This document shows positions 1 to 7,960 of a DNA stretch of 64,000 nucleotides, piece by piece. Position 1 is the stretch's first letter, and every line of letters begins with the position of its first letter. The position numbers and the translations under genes were made by a program. Below the pieces are notes generated by a model. The model saw only the letters and a list, made by a program, of their open reading frames with translations. It was not told the DNA's origin and searched no databases. This stretch comes from UBA4615 sp046046245 (GTDB lineage: Bacteria > Pseudomonadota > Gammaproteobacteria > Burkholderiales > Burkholderiaceae_E): NCBI GenBank assembly GCA_046046245.1, contig JBJOKE010000040.1:1-64000 (forward strand), read 5' to 3'.

Positions 1-550
1 GCTCGGCGTAGCGAAGCAAGGGCGCCGCCGTCTTCGGCATCTCGATCCCGTAGTGGTCCAGGCGCCACAGCAGCGGAGCGATCGCGACGTCGAGCATCGA
101 GAACTCCTCGCCGAGCATGAACTTGTTCTTCATGAAGATCGGCGTGAGCTGGGTCAGCCGGTCACGGATCTGATGGCGCGCGCGCTCCATCAGCTTGCCG
201 CTGTCCTTCGTGTGGTCCCGGCGCTCGAGCTGCTGGACGTGGACGAACAGCTCCCGCTCGAAGTTGAACAGGAACAGCCGAGCCCGCGCGCGCATCACCG
301 GGTCCGCGGGCATCAGCTGCGGGTGCGGGAAGCGCTCGTCGATGTACTCGTTGATGATGTTCGACTCGTACAGGATCAGGTCGCGCTCGACCAGGATCGG
401 GACCTGGCCGTACGGGTTCATGATCGAGATGTCCTCGGGCTTGTTGTAGAGATCCACGTCGCGGATCTCGAAGTCCATGTCCTTCTCGAACAGCACGAAG
501 CGGCAGCGTTGGCTGAATGGGCAGGTGGTGCCCGAATACAGGACCATCAT
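1..550 (-). CDS. sspA: Stringent starvation protein A (C-terminus cut by window edge)
   Basis: RNA-polymerase-associated stress regulator with a glutathione-S-transferase fold; family members act in stationary-phase and stress transcription and are not active transferases. The 183 visible residues begin MMVLYSGTTCPFSQ. They show the thioredoxin-like N-terminal half (to about residue 80, with NPYGQVPILVERD and then LYES) and most of the helical C-terminal half. The frame runs off the left edge. Two adjacent ATGs (550 and 547) are possible starts; GAGGAG lies 8 nt before the first. The gene follows petC but a terminator separates them, so it probably has its own promoter. In related genomes sspB is the next gene, which would lie outside the window. 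Confidence 0.95.
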   Translation of the reverse strand, partial: MMVLYSGTTCPFSQRCRFVLFEKDMDFEIRDVDLYNKPEDISIMNPYGQVPILVERDLILYESNIINEYIDERFPHPQLMPADPVMRARARLFLFNFERELFVHVQQLERRDHTKDSGKLMERARHQIRDRLTQLTPIFMKNKFMLGEEFSMLDVAIAPLLWRLDHYGIEMPKTAAPLLRYAE

Positions 551-607
551 GGGCTTCGCTCCTCGGTTCCGAATCGATCGCCGCGGGATGTCGCGGCGGG
601 TATCCGT

Positions 608-647
608 AAAAAGTGAAGGGCGAGCCGCGCTCGAGGCGGCTCACCCT
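608..647 (-). terminator. Rho-independent terminator after petC
   Basis: Inverted repeat 617-628 / 636-647 forms a 12-position stem with one C-A mismatch and a 7-nt loop. Read on the minus strand, the stem is followed after four bases by TTTTT (608-612). It lies 22 nt beyond the petC stop codon and should end the petABC transcript before sspA. This is the only classical stem-plus-U-tract terminator I found in the window. Confidence 0.85.
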
Positions 648-668
648 GCGTGGCGGTCGGACGGTCGC

Positions 669-1541
669 TTACTTGACGTCTTTCCAGTACTCGCGGTTCA
701 GCCACCAGGCCAGGACGGTGAACATCCCGAGGAACAGCAGCACCCAGGTACCGAGGCGCATGCGGGTCTTGGCCGAGGGATCCGCCACGTAGGTCAGGAA
801 CGCGGTCAGGTCGGCGACCTGCTCGTCGTACTGTGCCTGGCTCATCTTGCCGCCGGAGGCCGGCCCGAGCCTGATCGACGTGCCCTCGTGCGGGTGGCCA
901 CCCTCGATCTTCTCGGTCTTCTCGGAGCGCGCGCCGCTCGGGTCGAAGGTGACCACGGTCTTGACGAAGCCGTGGCCCTCGCCCTTCTTGATCTCCTCGA
1001 TCGTCGCGCCACGCGAGCCCTGCAGCTCGTAGAACACGTGCGGCATGCCGACGTTCGGGAACACCGCGTTGTTCCAGCCGGTGGCGCGGGTGGCGTCGCG
1101 GTAGTAGCTGCGCAGGTAGGTGTAGAGCCAGTCGGAGCCGGTACCGTCGTGCGACGAGCGGGCACGTGCGGTCACCGACAGGTCCGGCGGCAGCGCACCG
1201 AACCACCCCTTCGCGTCGCCCGGGGCCATCGCGATGCGCATCGGATCGCCGACCTTCTGGCCGGTGAACATCAGGTTGTCCCTGATCTGCGCATCGGTCA
1301 GTCCGATGTCCTGCAGCCGGTTGTAGCGCATCAGGCCCGCACTGTGGCAGCCCAGGCAGTAGTTGACGAACAGCTTCGCGCCGTTCTGCAGCGCGGCCTG
1401 GTCGGTCAGCTTCTCCTTGGGGAAGTGATCGAGCGGATAGCCGCCGCCCGCGGCCTGCGAGACGGCCGGAGCCGCGGCGAGCGCGACGGCGGCGAGGGCC
1501 GGCGCGAACCGGGCGACGAGGCGTTGGATCCAGTGGTTCAT
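669..1541 (-). CDS. petC: Ubiquinol-cytochrome c reductase, cytochrome c1 subunit
   Basis: Membrane-anchored c-type cytochrome of the bc1 complex, passing electrons from the Rieske protein to periplasmic cytochrome c. 290 residues from ATG 1541, preceded by AGGA. An N-terminal signal sequence (about residues 1-30, ending VSQAAGG) is followed by the haem motif CLGCH (Cys62, Cys65, His66). A C-terminal membrane anchor follows (LGTWVLLFLGMFTVLAWW), ending in a basic tail. A GMP motif in the second half is a candidate for the axial Met, by family expectation only. It is the last gene of petA-petB-petC and is followed by a terminator. Confidence 0.97.
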   Translation of the reverse strand: MNHWIQRLVARFAPALAAVALAAAPAVSQAAGGGYPLDHFPKEKLTDQAALQNGAKLFVNYCLGCHSAGLMRYNRLQDIGLTDAQIRDNLMFTGQKVGDPMRIAMAPGDAKGWFGALPPDLSVTARARSSHDGTGSDWLYTYLRSYYRDATRATGWNNAVFPNVGMPHVFYELQGSRGATIEEIKKGEGHGFVKTVVTFDPSGARSEKTEKIEGGHPHEGTSIRLGPASGGKMSQAQYDEQVADLTAFLTYVADPSAKTRMRLGTWVLLFLGMFTVLAWWLNREYWKDVK

Positions 1542-1570
1542 GGCGAAGGGTCCTGTCGTGGCGGCTCGGC

Positions 1571-2956
1571 TCAGTGCGGCGCGAAGGTCACGCGCTCGGG
1601 CACGGGCTTCGGATCGCCCATGGCGCTCCACCACGGCATGAACATGAAGAACGCGAGGTACAGCAGCGTGCACGCCTGCGAGATCCGCTCGCCGATCGGC
1701 GACGGCGCCTGAACGCCGAAGTAGCCGAGGATGACGAACACGACGACGAACAGCGCGTACACGTACTTGTGCCAGCCCGGGCGGTAGCGGATGGACTTGA
1801 CCGGGCTGTTGTCGACCCAGGGCAGCGAGAAGAACACCAGCACGCCGACGCCCATGCCGACGACGCCCCAGAACTTCGCGTCGAACAGGAAGAAACCGAC
1901 GATCAGCGCGCCGACGGCCGCGGTGGCGATCAGCTTCGACAGCGGCCTGGTGCCGCTCATCCAGACCACGGCGAGCCACACCAGCAGGAACGGCGTGAGG
2001 CCCCAGGTCAGGAACTCGGTGGTGATCGCGCGCAGGATCGAGTAGTACGGCGTGAAGTACCAGACGGGCGCGATGTGCGCCGGGGTCTTCAGCGGGTCGG
2101 CCGGGATGAAGTTGTTGAACTCCAGGAAGTAGCCGCCCATCTCCGGCGCGAAGAAGATCACCGCCGAGAAGACCATCAGGAACACCGACACGCCGAGAAT
2201 GTCGTGCACCGTGTAGTACGGGTGGAACGGGATCCCGTCGAGCGGCCGCCCCTGAGCGTCCTTCTTGGCCTTGATGTCGACGCCGTCCGGATTGTTCGAA
2301 CCGACCTCGTGCAGCGCGATGATGTGCGCGACGACCAGGCCGAGCAGCACCAGCGGGATCGCGATCACGTGGAAGGCGAAGAAGCGGTTCAGCGTCGCGT
2401 AGCCGACCACGTAGTCGCCGCGGATCCAGACCGACAGCTCGGGCCCGATGAAGGGGATCGCCGAGAACAGGTTCACGATGACCTGCGCGCCCCAGTACGA
2501 CATCTGGCCCCAGGGGAGCAGATAGCCGAAGAAGGCCTCGGCCATCAGCACCAGGAAGATCAGGCAGCCGAAGATCCAGACCAGCTCCCGCGGCTTGCGG
2601 TAGGAGCCGTAGATCAGGCCGCGGAACATGTGCAGGTAGACGACGACGAAGAACGCCGACGCGCCGGTCGAGTGCATGTAGCGCACCAGCCAGCCCCAGG
2701 GCACGTCCCGCATGATGTACTCGACCGACTCGAACGCGCGGGCCGCGTCGGGCTTGTAGTGCATCGTCAGGAAGATGCCGGTCACGATCTGGATGACCAG
2801 CACCAGCATCGCGAGCGAGCCGAAGAAGTACCAGAAGTTGAAGTTCTTCGGAGCGTAGTACTCCGACAGGTGGGCCTTCCAGTTGGCCGTCAGCGGAAAC
2901 CGCTGGTCGACCCAGCCCAACAGGCCGGTGGTCTCGATTTTCTTTTCGGCTGCCAT
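1571..2956 (-). CDS. petB: Ubiquinol-cytochrome c reductase, cytochrome b subunit
   Basis: Polytopic quinol-oxidising subunit of the bc1 complex in the inner membrane, carrying haems bL and bH. 461 residues from ATG 2956 (MAAEKKIETTG), chosen because GAGGAG sits 6 nt upstream; the frame stays open further upstream but lacks family similarity. Visible family features include the helix-B region (RYMHSTGASAFFVVVYLHMFRG), the TLNRFFAFHVIAIP histidine region and the Qo-site PEW-type region, here 'PADPLKTPAHIAPVWYF'. The C-terminus has several further hydrophobic segments, as in the long proteobacterial form. It lies between petA and petC. Confidence 0.97.
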   Translation of the reverse strand: MAAEKKIETTGLLGWVDQRFPLTANWKAHLSEYYAPKNFNFWYFFGSLAMLVLVIQIVTGIFLTMHYKPDAARAFESVEYIMRDVPWGWLVRYMHSTGASAFFVVVYLHMFRGLIYGSYRKPRELVWIFGCLIFLVLMAEAFFGYLLPWGQMSYWGAQVIVNLFSAIPFIGPELSVWIRGDYVVGYATLNRFFAFHVIAIPLVLLGLVVAHIIALHEVGSNNPDGVDIKAKKDAQGRPLDGIPFHPYYTVHDILGVSVFLMVFSAVIFFAPEMGGYFLEFNNFIPADPLKTPAHIAPVWYFTPYYSILRAITTEFLTWGLTPFLLVWLAVVWMSGTRPLSKLIATAAVGALIVGFFLFDAKFWGVVGMGVGVLVFFSLPWVDNSPVKSIRYRPGWHKYVYALFVVVFVILGYFGVQAPSPIGERISQACTLLYLAFFMFMPWWSAMGDPKPVPERVTFAPH

Positions 2957-3062
2957 CGAATGCTCCTCGCCAGACTGCTCGAGAAATGCTGCGGATTCGG
3001 GGTGATCGGTGGGATAGACGCGGCGGACGCCCGGGTGTTGCACCGGCCGTCGGCCGCGTCGG

Positions 3063-3692
3063 TCAGGCCTTCTTGTCCTCGCCGATCAGGATCCGCGTGT
3101 CGGACAGGTACTGGTGCGGCGGCACGTCCAGGTTCGCGTTGGCCGGCTTGTTCTTGAAGACGCGGCCGGCCAGATCGAAGGTCGAGCCGTGGCAGGGGCA
3201 CAGGAAGCCGCCCTGCCAGTCGTCGGGCAGCGAGGGCTGGGCGCCCGGCGTGAACTTGTCCGACGGCGAGCAGCCGAGGTGCGAGCAGATGCCCACGACG
3301 ACCAGGTATTCGGGCTTGATCGAGCGCGCCGGGTTCTTGGCGTACTCGGGCATCGCGAACTGGTAGGGCTTCGTCGAGCCCGGATCGAGGACCTGCGACT
3401 CGGTCTTCTTCAGCGACTCGAGCATCTCCGGCGTGCGGCGGACGATCCACACCGGATTGCCGCGCCACTCGACGCGGCGCAGCTCGCCCGGGGCCATGCC
3501 GGAGATGTCGGCCTCGACCGGCGCGCCGGCGGCCTTGGCGCGCTCGGAGGGCTGGAAGGTGCTCACGAACGGGATCGCGCACGCGGCGGCGCCGACCGCG
3601 CCCACGGCACCGGTGACGGCGATGGCATTGCGGCGGGAAAGATCGAGGGACGACGGAGGCGTGAAGGACGCGCTCGAGGAATCTGCAGCCAT
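3063..3692 (-). CDS. petA: Ubiquinol-cytochrome c reductase, Rieske iron-sulfur subunit
   Basis: 2Fe-2S protein of the bc1 complex that takes the first electron from quinol. 209 residues from ATG 3692 (MAADSSSASF), with GAGG a few bases upstream; a longer in-frame start at 3746 has no family similarity. A twin-arginine Tat motif (SRRNAIAVTG, Arg20-Arg21) precedes the single membrane segment (about 24-46). The cluster boxes are CSHLGC and CPCHGS: expected ligands Cys136, His138, Cys165, His168, with Cys141-Cys167 as the disulfide. It is first in petABC. Its export needs Tat, whose genes lie at 29.4-30.9 kb. Confidence 0.97.
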   Translation of the reverse strand: MAADSSSASFTPPSSLDLSRRNAIAVTGAVGAVGAAACAIPFVSTFQPSERAKAAGAPVEADISGMAPGELRRVEWRGNPVWIVRRTPEMLESLKKTESQVLDPGSTKPYQFAMPEYAKNPARSIKPEYLVVVGICSHLGCSPSDKFTPGAQPSLPDDWQGGFLCPCHGSTFDLAGRVFKNKPANANLDVPPHQYLSDTRILIGEDKKA

Positions 3693-4072
3693 GAAGACCT
3701 CGGTGAGGGGTCGGGGACGGCAACGACGGACCTCCCCGGACGACAACCCGAGATTCTAGCTTATTGCAGCGCAGCGGCGCCAGCCTGGGCCGTGGCCCCG
3801 ACGCGCCGGCACGCCAGGCGACGGCGGCTCGCCGGGGCGCCCCGCGTCGCGCCCGGGCGGTCGGGCCTCGCGCGGCGCCGAACGTGGCACCGACGCCCCC
3901 AAGTGCGGCGGAACCGTCTCGAACGCGCCGAAATCGGCCGTTCCCGCAACGATCGGGCGGGTTCCTGTCGCTCGGATGACGCGGCGATGCGCGGTCCGCG
4001 TGCTACGGTGCAGTCCCCGCGGGGGACGGCCCCCGCGCGTCCTGCAGACAACACAACACGGGGAATCCTGAG
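3693..4072. other. Intergenic region between petA and mscL
   Basis: 380 bp without a convincing gene; the short open frames here overlap each other and have no start signals. For petA on the minus strand a -10-like TAGAAT is present at 3758-3753, but I see no matching -35. The mscL side holds two overlapping GC-rich hairpins, listed separately. Divergent promoters for petABC and mscL are expected here by layout. Confidence 0.6.
4013..4037 (+). other. Two mutually exclusive hairpins in the mscL leader
   Basis: Hairpin A pairs 4013-4018 with 4022-4027 (6 bp, 3-nt loop). Hairpin B pairs 4018-4025 with 4030-4037 (8 bp, loop ACGG). Both use the same run of G at 4021-4025, so only one can form at a time. 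They end 35 nt before the mscL ATG. No U-tract follows, so this is not a classical terminator; any regulatory role is inference. Confidence 0.4.
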
Positions 4073-4516
4073 ATGAGCCTGCTGTCCGAGTTTCGTGAGT
4101 TCGCCGTCAAGGGCAATGCCTTCGACCTGGCGGTCGGGGTGATCATCGGCGCGGCGTTCGGCAAGATCGTCGACTCGGTGGTCGGCGACCTGATCATGCC
4201 GATCGTCTCGACGATCGTCGGCAAGGTCGACTTCAGCAACCTGTTCGTCATCCTGGGCACCGCACCCGACGGCGTGCCCAGGACCCTCGACGCGCTGAAG
4301 AAGGCCGGCGTGCCGGTCTTCGCCTACGGCAGCTTCCTGACCATCCTCATCAACTTCCTGCTGCTCGCGTTCATCGTCTTCATGATCGTGAAGAACATGA
4401 ACCGGGTGAAGGCGCGGTTCGAGGCCGAGAAGGCCGCCGAGCCGCCGCCCCCGACGCCGGCCTCGGAAGTGCTGCTCGCCGAGATCCGGGACGAGCTGCG
4501 CAAGCGCGCGGCCTGA
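4073..4516 (+). CDS. mscL: Large-conductance mechanosensitive channel MscL
   Basis: Homopentameric inner-membrane valve that opens under hypo-osmotic membrane tension. 147 residues, the usual length. It has the amphipathic N-terminus (MSLLSEFREFAVKGNAFDLA), TM1 with GVIIGAAFGKIVDS, a periplasmic loop, TM2 (SFLTILINFLLLAFIVFMIV) and a charged cytoplasmic helix ending in EIRDELRKRAA. The start has only a weak GGGGA 12 nt upstream. It converges on the Nif3-family gene with a 24-bp gap. Confidence 0.97.
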   Translation: MSLLSEFREFAVKGNAFDLAVGVIIGAAFGKIVDSVVGDLIMPIVSTIVGKVDFSNLFVILGTAPDGVPRTLDALKKAGVPVFAYGSFLTILINFLLLAFIVFMIVKNMNRVKARFEAEKAAEPPPPTPASEVLLAEIRDELRKRAA

Positions 4517-4540
4517 CCGGCGCGCGATGACCCGGGCCCG

Positions 4541-5341
4541 TCAGACGGGGTTCGGGTCGTCGACGAACGTCACCTCGACGCCGAAGCGTGCGGCCAGGGC
4601 CGCGCCGACCGCCTGCACGCCGAAACGCTCGGTGGCATGGTGGCCGGCGGCCGCGTAGACCACGCCCGCCTCGCGGGCGAGGTGGGTCGTCCGCTCGGCG
4701 ATCTCGCCGCTGACGAACGCGTCGGCCCCGGCATCGATCGCCTGCTGCAGCAGGTCCTGTGCGGCGCCGGTGCACCAGGCGATGCGCCGGATCGGGCGGT
4801 CGGCCGCGCCGACCAGCAGCGGCTCGCGCCCGAGCGCCGCGGCGAGCCGCCCCCCGAGCGCGGGCGCATCGAGCGCGTCGGGCAGCGTCGCGATCCGGAT
4901 CAGTCCGTCGCGGCCGATCGCCTCGCCGTCGGGCCAGCCGAGCCGGCGGGCGAGCTGCACGTTGTTGCCGAGCTCGGGGTGCACGTCGAGCGGCAGGTGG
5001 TACGCATAGAGGCTGATGCCGTGGGCAAGCAGCGTGGCGAGGCGTTCGCGCTTGGTGGCGACCACCCGCGGATCCTCGCCGCGCCAGAACCAGCCGTGGT
5101 GGACGAGGATCGCCTGTGCGCCACGCTCGGCCGCGGCGCGCACCAGCGCGAGGCTCGCCGTGACGCCGAGCACCACCCGCCGGATGTCGGCCACGCCTTC
5201 CACCTGCAGACCGTTCGGGCAATAATCGTCGAAGCGGCGGGCCTCGAGCAGCGTGTCGAGCCAGCCGGCCAACGCCGCGCGCGACACCGACCGCGTGCCC
5301 GCCGATTCCTCCCCCCGCGTTCCGTCCGCGCTCGCGCTCAT
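4541..5341 (-). CDS. Nif3-like dinuclear metal centre protein (YbgI/DUF34 family)
   Basis: Member of the widespread Nif3/YbgI family of ring-shaped proteins with a dinuclear metal site; several members are linked to GTP cyclohydrolase I-type activity, but the role here is not shown. Motifs: DYCPNGLQVEG near the N-terminus, ILVHHGWFWRGED (metal-binding histidines), AYHLPLDVHPELGNN, and AGHHATERFGVQA near the C-terminus. From ATG 5341 the protein has 266 residues. A GTG at 5287 (VSRAALAGWL) would give 248, closer to the family norm, but the nearest purine-rich stretch lies about 20 nt before it. The ATG shares its bases with the start of the divergent protease gene. Confidence 0.9.
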   Translation of the reverse strand: MSASADGTRGEESAGTRSVSRAALAGWLDTLLEARRFDDYCPNGLQVEGVADIRRVVLGVTASLALVRAAAERGAQAILVHHGWFWRGEDPRVVATKRERLATLLAHGISLYAYHLPLDVHPELGNNVQLARRLGWPDGEAIGRDGLIRIATLPDALDAPALGGRLAAALGREPLLVGAADRPIRRIAWCTGAAQDLLQQAIDAGADAFVSGEIAERTTHLAREAGVVYAAAGHHATERFGVQAVGAALAARFGVEVTFVDDPNPV

Positions 5342-6506
5342 GCTGAAGAAGCTCTGGTTGACGTTCGCCCAGGCCGTCACGGTCGGGCTCGCGGGCGTCT
5401 TCGTGGTCGCGACGCTGAGGCCCGAGTGGCTGCCGCACCGGTTCGAGCCGGCGGCTTCCGCGCCGGCGACCACGCGCGAGGCGCCGACCCCCGGGGCTGC
5501 CGCCGGCACGCCGGCCGCGTCGATTCTGTCATACGCCGAGGCTGCACGCCGTGCGACGCCCACCGTGGTCAACGTCTACACGACCAAGGAGAGCCGCGTC
5601 CCGCCCGACCACCCGTTCTTCAACGACCCGCTGTTCCGCCGCTTCTTCGGCGACCAGCAGCGGCGCCAGCAGACCTCGAGCCTCGGCTCGGGCGTGGTGG
5701 TCGCGCCCGACGGCACGATCCTCACCAACCACCACGTGATCGACGGCGCCGACGGCATCGAGGTGCTGCTGGCCGACGGCCGCCGCGCGCGCGCGAAGCT
5801 GGTGGGCTCGGATCCGGAGACCGACCTCGCGGTGCTGCGGATCGACCTGCCCGACGTGCCGGCGATCGTGCTCGCCGACTCCGACGCGGCGAAGATCGGC
5901 GACGTGGTGCTGGCGATCGGCAATCCGTTCGGCGTCGGGCAGACGGTGACGATGGGCATCGTCTCGGCGCTCGGCCGCACGCAGCTCGGCATCAACACCT
6001 TCGAGAACTTCATCCAGACCGACGCCGCGATCAACCCCGGCAATTCGGGCGGCGCGCTGGTCGACACCGAGGGGCGCCTGCTCGGCATCAACACCGCGAT
6101 CTACTCCCGCAGCGGCGGCTCGCTCGGCATCGGCTTCGCGATCCCGACCTCGACCGTGCGCAGCGTGATGGAGCAGATCGTGCGCAACGGCTCGGTCGTG
6201 CGCGGCTACATCGGCGTGGAGCCGCAGGACGTCACCCCTGAGCTCGCGCAGGCCTTCAAGCTGCCGCGCAGGGACGGCGCGATCATCGCCGGCGTGATGC
6301 GCGGCGGGCCGGCCGACAAGGCCGGCGTGCGGACCGGTGACATCCTGATCGACGTCGAGGGCCGCGCGATCCCGAACACCGCGACGATGCTGAACGTGAT
6401 CGCCCAGATCGCACCGGGCTCGACCGCGCGCTTCACCTTCGTGCGCGAGGGCCGCGAACTCGCGGTGCCCATCACCGTCGGGCGCAGGCCGAAGCCCGGC
6501 CAGTGA
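5340..6506 (+). CDS. degS: Membrane-anchored periplasmic serine protease, DegS/DegQ type with one PDZ domain
   Basis: HtrA-family protease for envelope quality control or regulated proteolysis. 388 residues from ATG 5340 (MLKKLWLTFAQAV). The architecture is one N-terminal membrane anchor (about 5-25), a trypsin-like domain with triad His132 (TNHHVID), Asp162 (TDLAVL) and Ser236 (NPGNSGGAL), and a single PDZ domain (about 280-380). One PDZ plus an anchor fits DegS rather than DegP/DegQ; the symbol is assigned on that basis. The frame is open upstream to 5253, but the hydrophobic anchor follows directly on this ATG. No clear ribosome site is visible. It converges on hutF. Confidence 0.93.
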   Translation: MLKKLWLTFAQAVTVGLAGVFVVATLRPEWLPHRFEPAASAPATTREAPTPGAAAGTPAASILSYAEAARRATPTVVNVYTTKESRVPPDHPFFNDPLFRRFFGDQQRRQQTSSLGSGVVVAPDGTILTNHHVIDGADGIEVLLADGRRARAKLVGSDPETDLAVLRIDLPDVPAIVLADSDAAKIGDVVLAIGNPFGVGQTVTMGIVSALGRTQLGINTFENFIQTDAAINPGNSGGALVDTEGRLLGINTAIYSRSGGSLGIGFAIPTSTVRSVMEQIVRNGSVVRGYIGVEPQDVTPELAQAFKLPRRDGAIIAGVMRGGPADKAGVRTGDILIDVEGRAIPNTATMLNVIAQIAPGSTARFTFVREGRELAVPITVGRRPKPGQ

Positions 6507-6558
6507 GCGCCGAGCCCGCCGGGCCGGTACCGCGCAGGCGCGGCGTCCCGCCCGCGCT

Positions 6559-7923
6559 TCAGCGCTCGTCGAAGCGGTGCAGGCCGGCCGGCGTCAGCGA
6601 GCCGGCGAGCCGCGTCGCGCGGCGTGCGAACACGAAGTCGTCGAGCGCGTCGTCGGGCGCGAGTCCGGCGCCGTTGTCGAGCAGCAGCAGCTCGGCGGGC
6701 GCGCCCGCGGCCAGCCCCGGCCGCGCCTCGCCGAACGACAGCCGCCCGCCCGCGACCGTGCGCCGCCACAGCGCGGTGCCGGGATGCGGACAGTCGGGTT
6801 CGACCAGCACCGCGCGCGCCTGGCGGCGCAGCCGCGCCTGGTACTCGAGCCAGCGCAGCTCCTCGGCGGCGTCGGTACCGACGTTGCTGTCGCTGCCCAC
6901 CGAGAGCCGGCCGCCGGCGGCGAACCAGTCCTCGATCGGGAAGAAGCCGTCGCCGAGGTTCGCCTCGGTGGTGGTGCACACGCAGACCGTCGCGCCGCGC
7001 GCGAGCACCTCGCGCAGCTCGGTGCCGGTCGCGTGGGTCGCGTGGACCAGCGTCCAGCGCGGATCGACCGGCGCGTTCGCGCACAGCCAGGCGATCGGGG
7101 TCTGGCCGAGCGTGGCGCGTGCGTCGCTGACCTCGGCCGGCTGTTCGGACACGTGGACGTGGACCGGACAGTCGGGCACCAGCGACTCGCGCAGCCGCAG
7201 CAGCCAGGCGATGTCGTCCGGATCGCAGGCGCGCAGCGAGTGCGGCGCGACGCCGACCCGCAGCGTGCCGCGCAGGGCGGGGTCGGCGGCCCGAGCGGCC
7301 AGCGTCTCGAGAAGGCGGCGATAGTCGTCCCGGGCGAGCGCGAAGCGCGCCTGCTTCGCGCCGAGCTCGGCGCGGCCGAAACCTCCCCAGCGGTAGAGGA
7401 CCGGCAGCAGCAGCAGCGTGATGCCGGCCGTCGCGGCGGCGCGGACCAGGGCCTGCGCCGACTCGAGCGCCGACGCGAGCGACGCGCGCCGGCCGTGTTC
7501 GGCGCCGAGCCGGTGCAGGTAGTGGAACTCGGCGACCGAGGTGTAGCCGTTCGCGCGCAGCCGGCGGTAGAGGGCGGTCGCGGTCCGCTCGAGCGCGTCG
7601 GCGTCGAGCGCGGCCACCGCGGCGTACATCCGTTCACGCCAGGTCCAGAAGCTGTCGCCGCGGCCGCCGGCGCGTTCGGCGAGACCGGCGATGCCGTACT
7701 GGAACGCATGGCAGTGGGCGTCGGGCAGGCCGGGCACGACGAGGTCGGCGCTCACGTCGGCGAGCTCGGCCGGGCGCCCGCCGCCGTGAGGCGCCTGCTG
7801 CGGGTCGGGCGCGGAGGGCGCGTCGTCGATCGACGCGACGCGGCCGTCGTCGCCGATCGAGAGCCGCGCGTTCGAGCACCAGCCCGCCTCGGTCAGCGCC
7901 CATCGGGCATCGATGCGGATCAT
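6559..7923 (-). CDS. hutF: Formimidoylglutamate deiminase (N-formimino-L-glutamate iminohydrolase)
   Basis: Amidohydrolase-superfamily enzyme converting N-formimino-glutamate to N-formyl-glutamate and ammonia, the first step of the two-step route that HutG completes. 454 residues from ATG 7923 (MIRIDARWALTEAG). Metal-site motifs: DAHCHAFQ (His70, His72), VHVHVSEQPAEV, LVHATHATGTE and SVGSDSNVGTD. It is divergent from hutI across only 37 bp. The ATG lies 6 nt after a TATGAT hexamer and lacks a good ribosome site. A longer in-frame start exists upstream inside hutI but lacks family similarity. Confidence 0.95.
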   Translation of the reverse strand: MIRIDARWALTEAGWCSNARLSIGDDGRVASIDDAPSAPDPQQAPHGGGRPAELADVSADLVVPGLPDAHCHAFQYGIAGLAERAGGRGDSFWTWRERMYAAVAALDADALERTATALYRRLRANGYTSVAEFHYLHRLGAEHGRRASLASALESAQALVRAAATAGITLLLLPVLYRWGGFGRAELGAKQARFALARDDYRRLLETLAARAADPALRGTLRVGVAPHSLRACDPDDIAWLLRLRESLVPDCPVHVHVSEQPAEVSDARATLGQTPIAWLCANAPVDPRWTLVHATHATGTELREVLARGATVCVCTTTEANLGDGFFPIEDWFAAGGRLSVGSDSNVGTDAAEELRWLEYQARLRRQARAVLVEPDCPHPGTALWRRTVAGGRLSFGEARPGLAAGAPAELLLLDNGAGLAPDDALDDFVFARRATRLAGSLTPAGLHRFDER

Positions 7924-7929
7924 GGGCCT

Positions 7930-7935
7930 ATCATA
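7930..7935 (-). promoter_or_regulatory. Candidate -10 element of hutF
   Basis: TATGAT on the minus strand, 5 of 6 matches to the sigma-70 -10 consensus, with exactly 6 nt (AGGCCC) between it and the hutF ATG. A poor -35 match (TTCGGC) lies 17 nt upstream. If this is the promoter, transcription would start at or next to the start codon. Confidence 0.4.
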
Positions 7936-7960
7936 CGGAGATGACCGGAAAAGCCGAAAC

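Noticed and set aside
6530..6543. CCGCGC-AG-GCGCGG hairpin between degS and hutF as a terminator
   Set aside because: The stem reduces to 5 bp with a usable loop, has no U-tract, and such palindromes are frequent in this base composition.
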